From: Clavelina lepadiformis
Taxonomy: Eukaryota; Chordata; Ascidiacea; Aplousobranchia; Clavelinidae
NCBI RefSeq assembly: GCF_947623445.1
Contig: NC_135248.1
Span: forward strand, 620,001 to 684,000
Reading direction: 5' to 3'
Length of the DNA stretch: 64,000 bases
Part shown: one piece after another, positions 35,001 through 47,952 of the stretch
Layout: each line of letters opens with the position of its first letter
How positions within the stretch are numbered: position 1 is the stretch's first letter
Program-made: the position numbers and the translations under genes
Notes under the pieces: model-generated
Databases searched by the model: none
Seen by the model: the letters and a program-made list of their open reading frames with translations, nothing else
What the model was told of the DNA's origin: nothing

Positions 35001-38000
35001 TCAAAGACCAGAGAGCAGTCGCCGCAGCCCAAGCAACCTGACAATGTACAAGGACGGTGCAATTGCGCAGTGCAACAAAATAAAAGATGACGTAATTGTG
35101 ACGTAAGTAGTACCGACTCTTGCAGCTTTGCGAAAGTTGGAAGACAAGTGACCATATTCTGAACTGCTATCTGTTAAAATGTCTGACTGATTCTGTCCAC
35201 TTTGATTCTTGCCATCGATGGTATCACGTGACCTGCTTGGCTCATACAGCGGTGCGGAAAATACGTCATCACCTCCCACAAGATCGATGACGCAAAGTGT
35301 GACGTAAGGAGCTGTCGAAGCCAGATGGAAAATAGCGTTAAAAAAAATAAACCGCCAGAGAGCGCTGCAGCGCACGAACACGTTGCTGGAATGTTTGCGC
35401 AGCCACAAGAGGCGCAGTGCGCTGGAGAAGGCAAAGATCCAAGAGCAGGTGATGAGGAGGACGCTGAAGAGAAGTTGCGCCTTGCTAAGGCTCGGGAACA
35501 ACGTCGAACACGTGGCGCAAGTCGGCGCTATTTCGGTCGACATTCGTTCGAGATTGAGGAAATCTCGCTCATCAAATACGACAACGTTCTCACGGTCGTG
35601 TAATATCCCGGAAGTATTACTTTCCGGTAGTTGGTTCTGACGTTTCTTCTTGAGCAGTTGTGAAGAAACATTTTGAGACGACTCTACTCCATTAAGTTCT
35701 GAAAGAAAATGGGAATTGCGAAAGTTTTGGCAGTTCTTCAATTAAATAAGGGCGACCTCACCTTGAACCTTGGTGTTTTCATTTCCGGTGTGGCTTAGAG
35801 GTACTTCCCCGCTATTTTGGACGCTTATTGGTCGAGTGACGTAAAACCATTTCATTTCAAATGAATCATTGCGACCTTAAAAGGCAGCGGTTTCATTTTG
35901 ATGTAAAGAATAGAACATTGTCTGATCATTGCAACATGATAATTGAGTATTGTCAGAAATTTCACACCATTGTTAAGGGAGGATTACATTTTTATGAAAT
36001 GATATCCATTCTTGAAATTACCTTGATTTGTGACGTAATTTCCCGGGGATTGTTCGTCACAGTCCACTGGACATACGAAGAAGTCCAACAGCGACAAATT
36101 TTGCCTGGAAAAGACAAGAAACGTTACAACCTTTTTCGTCGATTCATGTTGAAACAGTCATGCGGCTGCAAAACCCCGAAACATTAGATTTTCAAGCTTC
36201 ACCAGATGACTCATACTTAGTCGCCATACTTAATCGTGACGTCACGAAAGCTTACTCGGGTCGTCGGGTCACAGATCGTGTGAGGAGTGGGACGAACCAC
36301 ATGACCAGGAAACACGTCCAAGAGAAGAAGAGGACCAGGAGAGTCGTCCGGATGCTCACCACCGAATTGCTATGGCGACCGATGTAGGAGGAGTGCGAGC
36401 TCCGCTGGAAAACCGATCCTCGGCGAATAAAAGTGCTCGATCCTGATAACGTCATAATCGATATGAAACAGCACGATTTCACGTGTATTACGTCATCACA
36501 AAAAACTGACTTGACCACCAGGTGGACTTGATCTTGGAGATGGGGAGGGTCCTGGACCGCTTCTTCTCGATTCTAGAATTGTCCTTGTCTGGTCGGGAGT
36601 TCTTGTTCTGGGTGGGGGGATCTAAAATGACAGATGACGTAATAAACGTTCGCCCCGGATTTTGAAATAAATTGGTTTGTCTCAGCCAATCAGATTCTTA
36701 CAGCCTGTCCGCGTTTTTGTCAATTTTTCCTGCTGTTCAATTGGATTCTCTGATTTAGCATCAAACGTCCCCACATCTGTGAACGAATATTCAATGACGC
36801 TCGACCTTCTGCATGACGCCCTCTTCTGTCGGTCTTGCTTGGAATCGCGCGGAAATTCTCTCTCCTTTTGAAAAAATCCGTAAAACCTTCGTTTATGTCT
36901 TCATAATTGTCCTGGCGGTGCGAATAATTGAATTGTGACGACATTATTCAAGTTCAAAGCAAAAGTTGACAGACAAGTTCACCTCAGAAGAGTGACGGTT
37001 GAAAACCTTCATGATAGTCTCAAAACCTGGCCTATGCAACCCACTGGCGCCCTCTCCGTGCAGAGATGACAGTGAAGAAGAATCCGTGCGGTGGCGCCCC
37101 ATACTAATGGTCCGCTTGTAAAGAGCGTAAGTGAGAATGATGACGTTGCAACATGAAAGCGTGATTGAGGACAGCTTGAGACCTGAAACACGCGATGGAC
37201 CATTATTACCTGACAATGACGTAATCAGTAAATAGACGATAAGCGTTTGATAAAGTCTATTGGTAATTGGTATGTAATTGAAGCAACAATCACGTGAGTA
37301 AAGGACAGAGTTTACTTGATGGCACAGGATCGTCTTCACTCTAACAGTACAGAGAAAGAATATTTTTGTTTAAATATCGATCAAAGCAACATCAAAGCAA
37401 CCAAAGGAATCGCAACATTTGAGGTAAGAATCGTAACTATGGCAACGGACAAGCACTTAGCTTTTATTTGAGAGATATTGAATTTTCCTGCAAAGTTGAT
37501 GGTAAAAAGCCCGGCTCATTAATTATGTAAAACGCCCTCAGTTTAACACGAAAATCCACTCTGTTGTGACGTCAACGTTGCTTTGGCAACAAGTTCACCC
37601 TGATTGTTCACATGAATTTTCCTTATAAGGAAAATCGGAAATCGTGCGTCGATTAAAAATGGCAAAAAAACGGTGATGGAACTATTTATAGCATTTGTGA
37701 CGTAAGAAAGGTAACCCTGGACCACTTGGGCTCACATATTTACTAGGAAATGACTTTGTAGCCAACGCGGGTCCAACGTAAGAACGTCAGTAATGTCTGA
37801 TGGTGGGGACTTGCTGATTTTAAATCACTTAATGTGATGCAGTGATGATGATAATTAAACCAAGTAACAACCTGACGTCATTAAGCTTTGCTTTGCTGAT
37901 ATTTTGACCGAAACATTCTCCTTCGAGATCAAATTGAGAAATAAATCTGAAGAACTTATTCGCGCAGAATAAAAGCTGAATTGTTATTTTTGTTTTGGTG

Positions 38001-38572
38001 TTTAGCAGCGCAGCGCCAATAACGCAGTGGCATTGGCCTAATGCCGGCCCTGGCTATGCCAATATACCGGTTATTATCAAATTGTTGTTATTATGAAGAG
38101 TATCGCGGTTTGAAGCTTCATAGACACTTTTTGTTGTCATGAAACCATCTTGGTTGTTGCGGAATAAAGTTAAAAAAATAAAATTAAAGAAATAGAATCA
38201 ATTAATTCATATTCGACCTTCCAAGACAGTTTCAACATGTCTGTGCCCATCAGTTGGTCTGCCCAAGTCTTTCGTCATAATGACGTCATGATGACGAAGT
38301 GTTTTCACGATGACGTCAGAGATAAACGCTAAACCGACTGTGACGTCGACAGCTGTTAGGCTTATGACGAAAAGAAACATTCTCTGTCGAAGTCGTCTAC
38401 GGAAAAATGACGTCATCATCAGTCAGACGTTCAACTAATATTGAGCACAATGTTATATAATTATGATGTCACAATCTTACCTGTAATTCCTTATCAGTGA
38501 TGTCATAACCAGAATGTTGATGACGAGGACAAGACAGGACAAGAGAAGAGTGATCACGTCATCGATCTTCAT
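35001..38572 (-). CDS. Divergent seven-transmembrane (rhodopsin-like) receptor candidate
   Basis: Proposed exons on the minus strand: 38572-38481, 38396-38218, optional 37730-37599, 37182-36983, 36621-36516, 36442-36256, 36104-36022 and 35698-35001; all phases agree. Without the optional exon the product has 514 residues and seven hydrophobic segments. TM2 reads V-I-S-L-T-A-V-D-V-T-V-G-L, like the L-x-x-x-D of rhodopsin-like receptors. TM3 ends L-T-Y-A-L-Y-K-R where DRY is usual. The second cytoplasmic loop is very long and Pro/Ser/Arg rich. TM4 has F-F-S-W; the next loop has Cys and N-glycosylation sites N-V-S and N-T-S; TM6 keeps a Pro; TM7 ends A-P-S-L-Y where NPxxY is usual. The optional exon would add an eighth segment and has a weak acceptor. 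Ligand unknown. Confidence 0.5.
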
Positions 38573-40362
38573 ATTAACCAAGACAAAGCAGAATTAAAAT
38601 TCTAGAATCTGAAAATTTTATGGATTTTGTTTAGCAGGTGACATATTAATAACTACGTCATTAAAAATCCCACAACTACGTAATAGCGGCAAGTTTCACA
38701 CTCCCAGCCTCATATAACAGTTCCTACAAATTCCGACCCCTTTGTATTACTGCCAATATTCTTGTTGGTTACGTAAGAAAGATCTATCCTCGTCCTGGCA
38801 AGATTTCAAATAACGCAAACAACTACGTCACAGCAATTTTCAACTATCAGCTTTTATACATGCCCAAAGCTAATGGGTTTCGGTGCTTTACCGCGCGCTC
38901 ATCCAGGTTAACAAGTTACGTAAATGACGTTACACGTCAGTGTCAAGTTTTAGATTTCAACCAGATCGAAGTTCCCTCGAGTCAGATCAAAAGAAATTTG
39001 GGACCTTCCCCAACGACCTTTTTCCGGTTGATTGTTGCCAAGTGCTCGGTCTTGATCGCTGGTGTCGCGAATTGGGCCAATACTCCCCACAATTGACCCA
39101 GATTTGGCGACAATTAAAGAAACCATGCGCTTTGGTCGTCAAAAGTGCGACAAAGTAAGGCGACCGTTCGCGAAACGAACTGCTCTTTTTTAAAGCGTCT
39201 TAAAATCATTACATCATGATTATAATTATGACAGCATAGTCATTTGAAACCGCTCAAGTCAGGAAGCCGGTTCGGTTCGACCCCGGTTGACCCGCTTTAG
39301 TCACAGCTGGTGATAATAATGTGTGACGTAGCGATGAATACGAACTTTGTTTGCTTATAATTGTCCATTGCTTCGACATAATCGGTCGGTGAAGATCTTC
39401 CAACATCTTCGAACAAATTCCAACTAAATTATTAATCGCGTGACGTAGTGACGTCCCAAAACTGATGAAACGAGCCAGAAGTTGCTGCCGGCACACACGC
39501 TCTATGGCTATATTGCAAGTTATTCTCTCATTTTTTCCTTATTTCTCAGATAAGAACTTAATCATTCCCTATCTAATGAAACTTGAAATTTTCTTGCCCA
39601 GCTCAATATTTCTTGGTTTGTTTCTTTTCCAGTTCACTGAGTTAACACAAACCTGGAAGACTTCAGTGAACAAAAGCTGTTAATTGTTGATAAACATGTG
39701 CGCTATTACAACATGTGCGCTATTACAACATGATGTGCTTTTACTTGTCTCATTTAAAAATACTTCAATGCAACACAAATGACAAGTTCCACTGCAACAC
39801 ATTCTTATGCTGGTCTGCTGCTGAACCTTTATAGGAGATTCAAATGATCTCAGCAACTTCTTATAAAGATGAAGTAAAAAACAAATGAAACAAAATGTTC
39901 AAGACGACCTCAGCTACAAACCTATTCTGTGTCTCCTCTCCACTTCAAGCCACTCAGCGCTCTGGTCGCGACTGCAGCGCAAAACATTTTAACCTCGTTT
40001 GCCGGAAACCCACAATGCCTCTGTTGATCACCTGACTGAAGCGGTCGAGTCGCTATCAACTGTTACGTCATAACTACGATCGCGCTCTTCTATTTCTGTG
40101 ATTCGGCAAAATTTAATGAAATTTGAGGAATCAACAGAAATCTTTCGCGTAATAATTAAACATAAAGACATTATGACATCATTATAACGGCATTATTAGA
40201 CCACTCCTAATCTTCCCAATCACGCATTCATCTTTTTAACGACAAATGGTTTTTGTTGGAATCTTTTTTCTCGATTATAATGCAAGAAAACAAGCTTATT
40301 GTGACGTATTAGACACGGTCATTGTGAAGTCAAAAACACAGGACTTGACTAACAGGGTGAAG
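38573..40362. other. Spacer upstream of the receptor candidate
   Basis: No coding region is supported. TGACGT/ACGTCA sites are frequent here (for example near 38656, 38918, 39325 and 39440). Frames at 38860-39158 and 39254-39683 have no motifs. Confidence 0.45.
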
Positions 40363-40845
40363 GTTTAGCACAGCGGTTCCCAAAGTTTTTCGAGCACGAC
40401 CCAAATCCGAGTTTGGTGAACGACTCGCGACCCAAGTCTCAAACAGCGATTTTCTCACAATCAGCATATTGAGATCGAGATCACGTACATATTTTAACAT
40501 TTTAACATCTTAACTTAATTAACCCTTTAACAAAACACAGTAAAAAGAAGAAGCTTTATAACTTTACTTCAAAATAGTACCGTGATCAACTAATCTTGAC
40601 TTGTAAGTTGTGAACTTATAAAGTTAAAAACCATGTTATCTTTTACTACACAGCTGTTAAAATCATCGGAGGAAATGTCTATGATGCAATACGTCAGTCT
40701 ATTATTGCATCATACATGAAAGAACTTGAAAAGAGGAAAAAGAACGTTGAAAATACACAACACGACCTATCTTTGACCTTTGTGACCCAGGTTCGCATCG
40801 CCGCGACTCCTTTCGACCGGTACTGTGGGAACCACTGGCTAAGCA
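40363..40845. mobile_element. hAT-like non-autonomous element
   Basis: The element runs 40371-40837 (467 bases). The left end is CAGCGGTTCCCAAAG and the right end, read on the other strand, CAGTGGTTCCCACAG, a typical hAT terminal repeat. Flanking 8-mers GTTTAGCA (40363-40370) and GCTAAGCA (40838-40845) match at six of eight positions, as expected for an aged target duplication. GCGACCC/CGACCC phrases recur inside. No transposase frame is visible. Confidence 0.75.
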
Positions 40846-42269
40846 CATGCACGGTGTTGCAGAAGTTACGCAGTTATGTCCTAATAATGGTGAATTGAGT
40901 TCAATTGTTTCGTCATTAGAGTTAACACTCGGTGCAAAATCTTGAGTAAGGGTTTATGGAAGTGGCGACGCCACAGAAAGTAGATCACGCCACTTATTGT
41001 ATGTGATGAACGTTTGAGTGAAAGCAAATGGTTTCAAATGAAATAAATTAAATGTAATAAATCATTTAGAGATTTCTCTAATTGAGGAATTACGCAATAT
41101 GGCAGAGTAACCACGTCACTGGAATGGCATGAGGCATTAATCAGTTGCCATTGTTCAAACATCATGCGTCAATATATCGATTATTCTTTCACAAAGCCAT
41201 GAATTTTAGATAAGATCTCGTTTAACCGGCTGCAGCCTGACTGTAAATAATTAGTTGAATTTTGCCGGGTCTGTGCTTGGTAGGCGAGAAGCAAAGTCGT
41301 TTTGATGACGTAACAATTCTTAAAGACGACAAATGTTTGCTTGAGAAAATGTCCATGAGAGAATTTATTTTTACTGACTTTGTAGGTGGTTCGAGCGCTG
41401 GAATCGCATTGATACAGTCCGTGTTCGATACCCGGTGGCGCCACACCGTTGCAATGCACTTGAGCGAGGCATTAACGACACTTGCTGCTGTTCAGTGGGT
41501 CTGGCAGACTGTTACAAATTCAGGCAATACAATGTAAAAAATCCAAAGTAAAGCCTGCGTGACAATCGGAACTTGTGCAAAGGCTGGCTCGGCAACCGGA
41601 GCTCGAGGGATTGACTGGTTTAAGATTTGCAAAGTCCGAGGATAAAGATTGTCATACCAAGTAGCTCTCTTCGGCACAAAATCGACAGATCCAATTCCTT
41701 TGCAGATATCTGAAAACATGGCTCCATAGCGCCAACGAGCGTTTTTACACGAGATTTCATTCGCGCAAGAGGTGGCGCTAAATTTAATACAGTTACAACG
41801 CACATTAACGTTGAAATGAATGCTTTCCAGTACAGTAATAACTTCATGTAAAAAGTGTAATCACTTGTGACGTAACAAAGTTTTAAATAAAATCTATCAA
41901 CAAAATGCGATTATGAGGTCACCATCCGATCCGCGTTTGGATTTAACTAATTTTTAATAAACCTGAGGTTCTACAGGTTCATGAAAATATGACGTCATAA
42001 TTCCCTTTTATTGATTTCAAAGTCAGGCGCCGATTAATTTTCTCCAAGTCATCGCATTGTGACGTCTTAGTTAACTTGTCGACTGTCACCAGACACAGTT
42101 GACGCTGGTGTCCAAGAACAAGGTCGACGTCATCGCTACTCGCTCTTTGGGCTCGATTTATCATTGTTTTGTCACAACCGAGCGAGCTTGCTTTAAATTG
42201 TGAAGGAGTGTATTTTGGAAGTGTGTCTCCCCTCCACCCACCTCGACTAGATCTGCGGAATCTGCGGCA
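40846..42269. other. Spacer with doubtful minus-strand frames
   Basis: A tRNA-like segment at 41385-41447 (B-box GTTCGATACCC, A-box-like GTAGGTGGTTCG) lacks a paired acceptor stem and looks like a SINE fragment. On the minus strand, a frame starting at 41847 begins with a signal-peptide-like hydrophobic stretch; another at 41803-41492 ends in a hydrophobic segment. They could be joined only through an intron of about 41 bases, so no gene is called. Confidence 0.35.
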
Positions 42270-43282
42270 ATGATGTCTGCAAAATACGGTGAGTTGTGAA
42301 AATTTTTTCCATGATTGTAAAGTAGAATACACTGGTAAGGTTTATCGCGCCCAGCATCGAGTCGTTATGCATGAACGCACATCTAATCGTCACAATAACA
42401 ATCGCCATCAGTCATCACAAATCGGTAGTAGCCAAAAGCTGGAAACGAAAAGTTGGAACTCGTAAAATAGTTTCGACCAATGGGTGACCGTGACGTGACA
42501 TCATCGATGAACAAGATGTAGTTTATGACGTTAAATATGACGCAATTAATCAGTATCAACAAAAGTGAAATTTACTTTAAAAGCAATTACGCTTTATTCG
42601 AGGATTATTACATCACAGAAGACAGCAGAGATTAGGTGGCTAGAATAGGTGGCAGAGGAAGGAAGCGAGATGGCGATTGTTCTGTTTCTTGCAACAGACG
42701 CTGATAATAATAACGCAGGTTGTTCCAGATTTTCAATACAATACGAGTGGTTCATACCTTGCAGTTTACTGTAAACCATCGCAGTAGTTTGCGGCTGTGT
42801 TTGTTTGTATTTAGTAGGTCACAAACTGCTTTGTGACGTTACACATTCGACAAGCTGAGCTTAGGCGTGACAGGTTGTTTATATGAAGTAGAAAGTGTAC
42901 AAGTGATTGCTATGAATTATTCAACGAACCATCATCCTTGATCAACGATTGAGACCGATCTAGAAAGAAGTGACACTCTTTTTGCGCAGGAAGTTCAGAA
43001 AACGACAATCGACGTCACTGGTTGTTACGTCATCAACTCTTACCAGGACCAATCCAGTTTGATGCTAGATTCGGGGAGGGGAAGTACCTGATGACTGACT
43101 TTGCCAAGTACCGGTTGAGGGGATATCTCCGCACATTCCTCTACATGTCCGGATGCGGGCTGTTCCTCATCTTAGGTGGAGCGATCTTCTTCTTACACGA
43201 GGGCGCCACCATGCAGACACACAGGAGGCAGGAACAATACAAAGAAGATGTCGCTAAAAGTTACAAGATGAAGGTGAAATAA
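42270..43282 (+). CDS. Small single-pass membrane protein, family not recognised
   Basis: Two exons, 42270-42288 and 42990-43282, joined in phase across a 701-base intron (donor ACG|GTGAGT, acceptor GCGCAG|GA). They give 103 residues. A short polar N terminus is followed by Y-L-M-T-D-F-A-K-Y-R-L-R-G-Y-L-R-T, a 22-residue hydrophobic helix (about residues 56-77, L-F-L-I-L-G-G-A-I-F-F-L) and a charged tail H-R-R-Q-E-Q-Y-K-E-D-V. The size and layout resemble small integral membrane proteins of mitochondria or the secretory path, but I recognise no specific family. The first exon is very short (six codons plus one base), so the start is the least certain part. It lies 0.5 kb before another single-pass protein on the same strand. 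Confidence 0.5.
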
Positions 43283-43806
43283 GTTCATGATTTTTGAAAC
43301 ATTCCTTAACTTTTGAGGATAAAACATTTTGTGCCAAACTTAGCAAACGACTATATGAGAACAACACACACTGATCGCGCGATGTTTCCGTGAATGACGT
43401 CATAAAAAATAACTATGTTTTTCACTGAAAACATCAACGTTTTGATTAAAAGTCGGCACATAGATTTCGCTTGAAAGAAACTGGCCAAAACTATTCAAAC
43501 TGTAAATCGAAGCCTACAAATCATAGTCATCATAATTTCTACCTTTTAAAACATAGAACTTATTGTGACGTGACAATGCTGATTGTGAGAGACGTGATTT
43601 TATTTGTTAAGAGACTCTGCATAAAGTTTATTAGTTGGCTGGCGACCTCTTACATAATATTTTGCAGAACCACAACAAGTTCTATGTGAAATGAACATGT
43701 CATAAAAACACAAACAATCACACAAAGTCTTCTCGAAATAGAAAAAAATTTCCTATTTCTAGATTATGACGTGAGAAAGATACTGAAAAGATTATGGTAA
43801 ATTAAT
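43283..43806. other. Short spacer between two plus-strand membrane-protein genes
   Basis: It contains several TGACGT sites (43395, 43566, 43768). The 0.5-kb gap is compatible with either separate promoters or a polycistronic arrangement as known in tunicates. No spliced-leader acceptor can be assigned. Confidence 0.4.
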
Positions 43807-45266
43807 ATGATTTCTATGAACCAGCAATCTTCCCAGAACATGTCTTCAACCGAGACGAGCAGAAGAGCAGAGAAGCAATCGACAACATACGCTCGCGAGC
43901 TCCGGCTGGTTGGATTCGTTTTCCTTGGAGTGGGAGCACTTCTTCTCGTGATCGGGATCCCGCTGGCGTATCAGTTCTGGAAGAGGTTTCTCTTCATTAA
44001 GAGCGAAAAATGGAATTTTCAATTTTTCGCGAAAATTGCAGCTTATTTTAAAATCAACCAAAACTGTCTCTGTGATAATCATAATCTCATGACGAATATG
44101 CTATCCATAGCGCTTGTTACGTCATAAATAAGCTGTGTAGTCATTATTCAAACAACAAAAAGACGTTTGTTCAGGTATAAAGCAGCAAAAGAGATTGAAA
44201 GGTTGCCGATGCTGGACCCAACCTACCACGAACAACTCAAGAAAGCTTACACCAGAGGACATAAGGATAGAAAGAAAGTTAAAAAACAGGTCAAGTTTTA
44301 TTACGTCACAAGTCATTGATTGTTACTGAACACATTTATTTTCCAGTTCTTACAAATAATGACGCAAAATGTGGCTGCGTCAACCTTAGTCTTGTCATGT
44401 AAGAGTTTCTGCAAAAAAATTTAGCCTACATTTAACTTAATCGTAGACATAGGCTACTTTTAACTGAACTAGAATGCTACCCATTGTCAATAACTTTGAC
44501 ACAAAGTCATTTTTAGCTCAAATTTGCCGCACCTTAACCTAAATAAAGATTGAGCTTTTTGAATTAAAAAACTTTTAAAACCTTAAACATTGCGTGAACA
44601 TTTTTTTGTTTCTAAATATCTTCTGGACTTCATCCTAGTCATTATAAAACTCTTCTTGCACCAGAAGTCTGATGAAAAACAACCGACGACTGGTGACAGG
44701 TCGAATAGTGACGACAGGAGTCAAACGAGGTCACCTTGCGGTGGAAAATTTTGGCTATTTGGCCGGCAGAGAGGAGTCACCGCCGAAGGTTTCAGGTAAT
44801 TTTGGTTCAAAATCAGTGCAAACCGCCTTAATTATTTAATTGAAAATGATCTCATCCGTTTTATAGAATCGCCTCCCATCATCACCCCTCATTCAATTTA
44901 GTGCCCATCGAAGGCCTTGCTGCACTAACACGTGACCAGATGGGGGAAGTCTCTCGATTTTGTATCATTGAATCACAATCGTAAGTTTTCACTTCTTGGA
45001 ATGTTTAAACATTATGACGTCACAAAGAAATAGAACAGTATTTTTGCAGGGAAGAGGAGACGACAGAGAGCGGAGATTGTTCCTCAAATTCGTCAAGCAC
45101 GCGGGGAAGGATAGGAAGCGGATGTTTCCGCAAATCCATCCGCATTCGGAACGAAGTGGATAATCCCGGGGTAGAAGAGGACAGCGACCTTGATGACGTC
45201 ATAGAGGACAACGCGACAAACGAAACGCCACAACCGAGTAACAATGACACGAGAGAGAAACATTGA
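43807..45266 (+). CDS. Single-pass membrane protein with acidic Ser-rich tail, family not recognised
   Basis: Five exons, 43807-43985, 44175-44289, 44665-44795, 44867-44980 and 45050-45266, all in phase, give 251 residues. The N terminus is polar and rich in Ser/Gln. One hydrophobic helix (about residues 34-56, V-F-L-G-V-G-A-L-L-L-V-I-G-I) is followed by a strongly basic segment (W-K-R-Y-K-A-A-K and K-D-R-K-K-V-K-K). The rest is polar, with S-P-C-G-G-K-F-W-L-F-G-R-Q and an acidic C-terminal tail E-E-D-S-D-L-D-D-V. Basic residues after the helix suggest a cytosolic tail (positive-inside rule). The five concordant splice phases are the main support. Start could be either of two Met codons, at 43807 or 43816. 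No function is assigned. Confidence 0.6.
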
Positions 45267-46157
45267 AGCTGAATTTGTTCCAAAAACCCTCACTTAGTTG
45301 CATGAACTGGTTTGAGCCGGAATCAAGCGCTCATTATCACACCGGTTGATGCGAAACACACATGACCTGGTGTTACTTTGTTTTCATTTATTTGTTCTAA
45401 GAGCGATTACGACGCTTTTTTGCGATGAAGCCGACGCCACTATCGGGCGGGCCGCGGCCTGCCATGAATGCTCAAGATTAGAAAATAAGAACCTCGTCGC
45501 GTTTCTCAAACATCGTCCAACGACCCGTCGTTAAAGTTATGTAACGACCGAGTTATGTTTACGACGACCGCTCATCTATGGACGTGCCTCGTCAAATTCT
45601 TGCAACTGTTTGTTACCGGCGGCTGGCTGGCTACTGGGCAACTCAATTGTGATGTAAAAAAAAAGTGTTCCTAGAAATGATTATGACGTTATAAATAAAT
45701 TAAGTCTTATTGCTGTCGACATCGTTCTACTTGTTCAATAGCAGCTGAAGCTGATTAAAAGTAGGTGACAGCGACACCCAGTGCTAAGCCTGCTTTGACC
45801 CACAAACATAACTTAACAACATAAAAGTTTTTATATTAACAAAACAAAAAACCAAGAAACACAAGTCATTGTATACTGAGAAAAAGAATCAATAGATTTC
45901 AAGTTGAGATGGGCGCAAGCTATTTGCTACGGTATAAGCACATCGGCCTAATATGTATCTTTTGTTACTTCTAAATGTGCTACTATTTCATCACAAAGCT
46001 ATTTATACATCAAAACTGCCCCAAATTCATGTAGTAATTTATGATTTTCTTCGAGGAACTTATGGTGCCGGGGATATCACAGTTGTAAGCGTAAATATAC
46101 AGCGAACTACTTAATATGTCTATGTAGAAAACGAGATGTGCAGAATAGGACGATCAG
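45267..46157. other. Spacer between membrane-protein gene and SKP1 3' end
   Basis: Convergent genes end on both sides. No coding signs are visible. It should contain both 3' untranslated regions. Confidence 0.5.

Positions 46158-47952
<1,795 letters not shown>

Noticed and set aside
36720-36944. Extra basic exon for the receptor's cytoplasmic loop
   Set aside because: An acceptor exists but no donor keeps the phase with the following exon, so it was left out of the model.
38005-38055. Possible hAT fragment (CAGGGCCGGCATTAGGCC on the minus strand)
   Set aside because: Only one terminus-like sequence is seen; no second end or target duplication was found.
41385-41447. Possible tRNA gene
   Set aside because: A- and B-box-like motifs are present but the acceptor and anticodon stems do not pair, so it is at most a SINE fragment.
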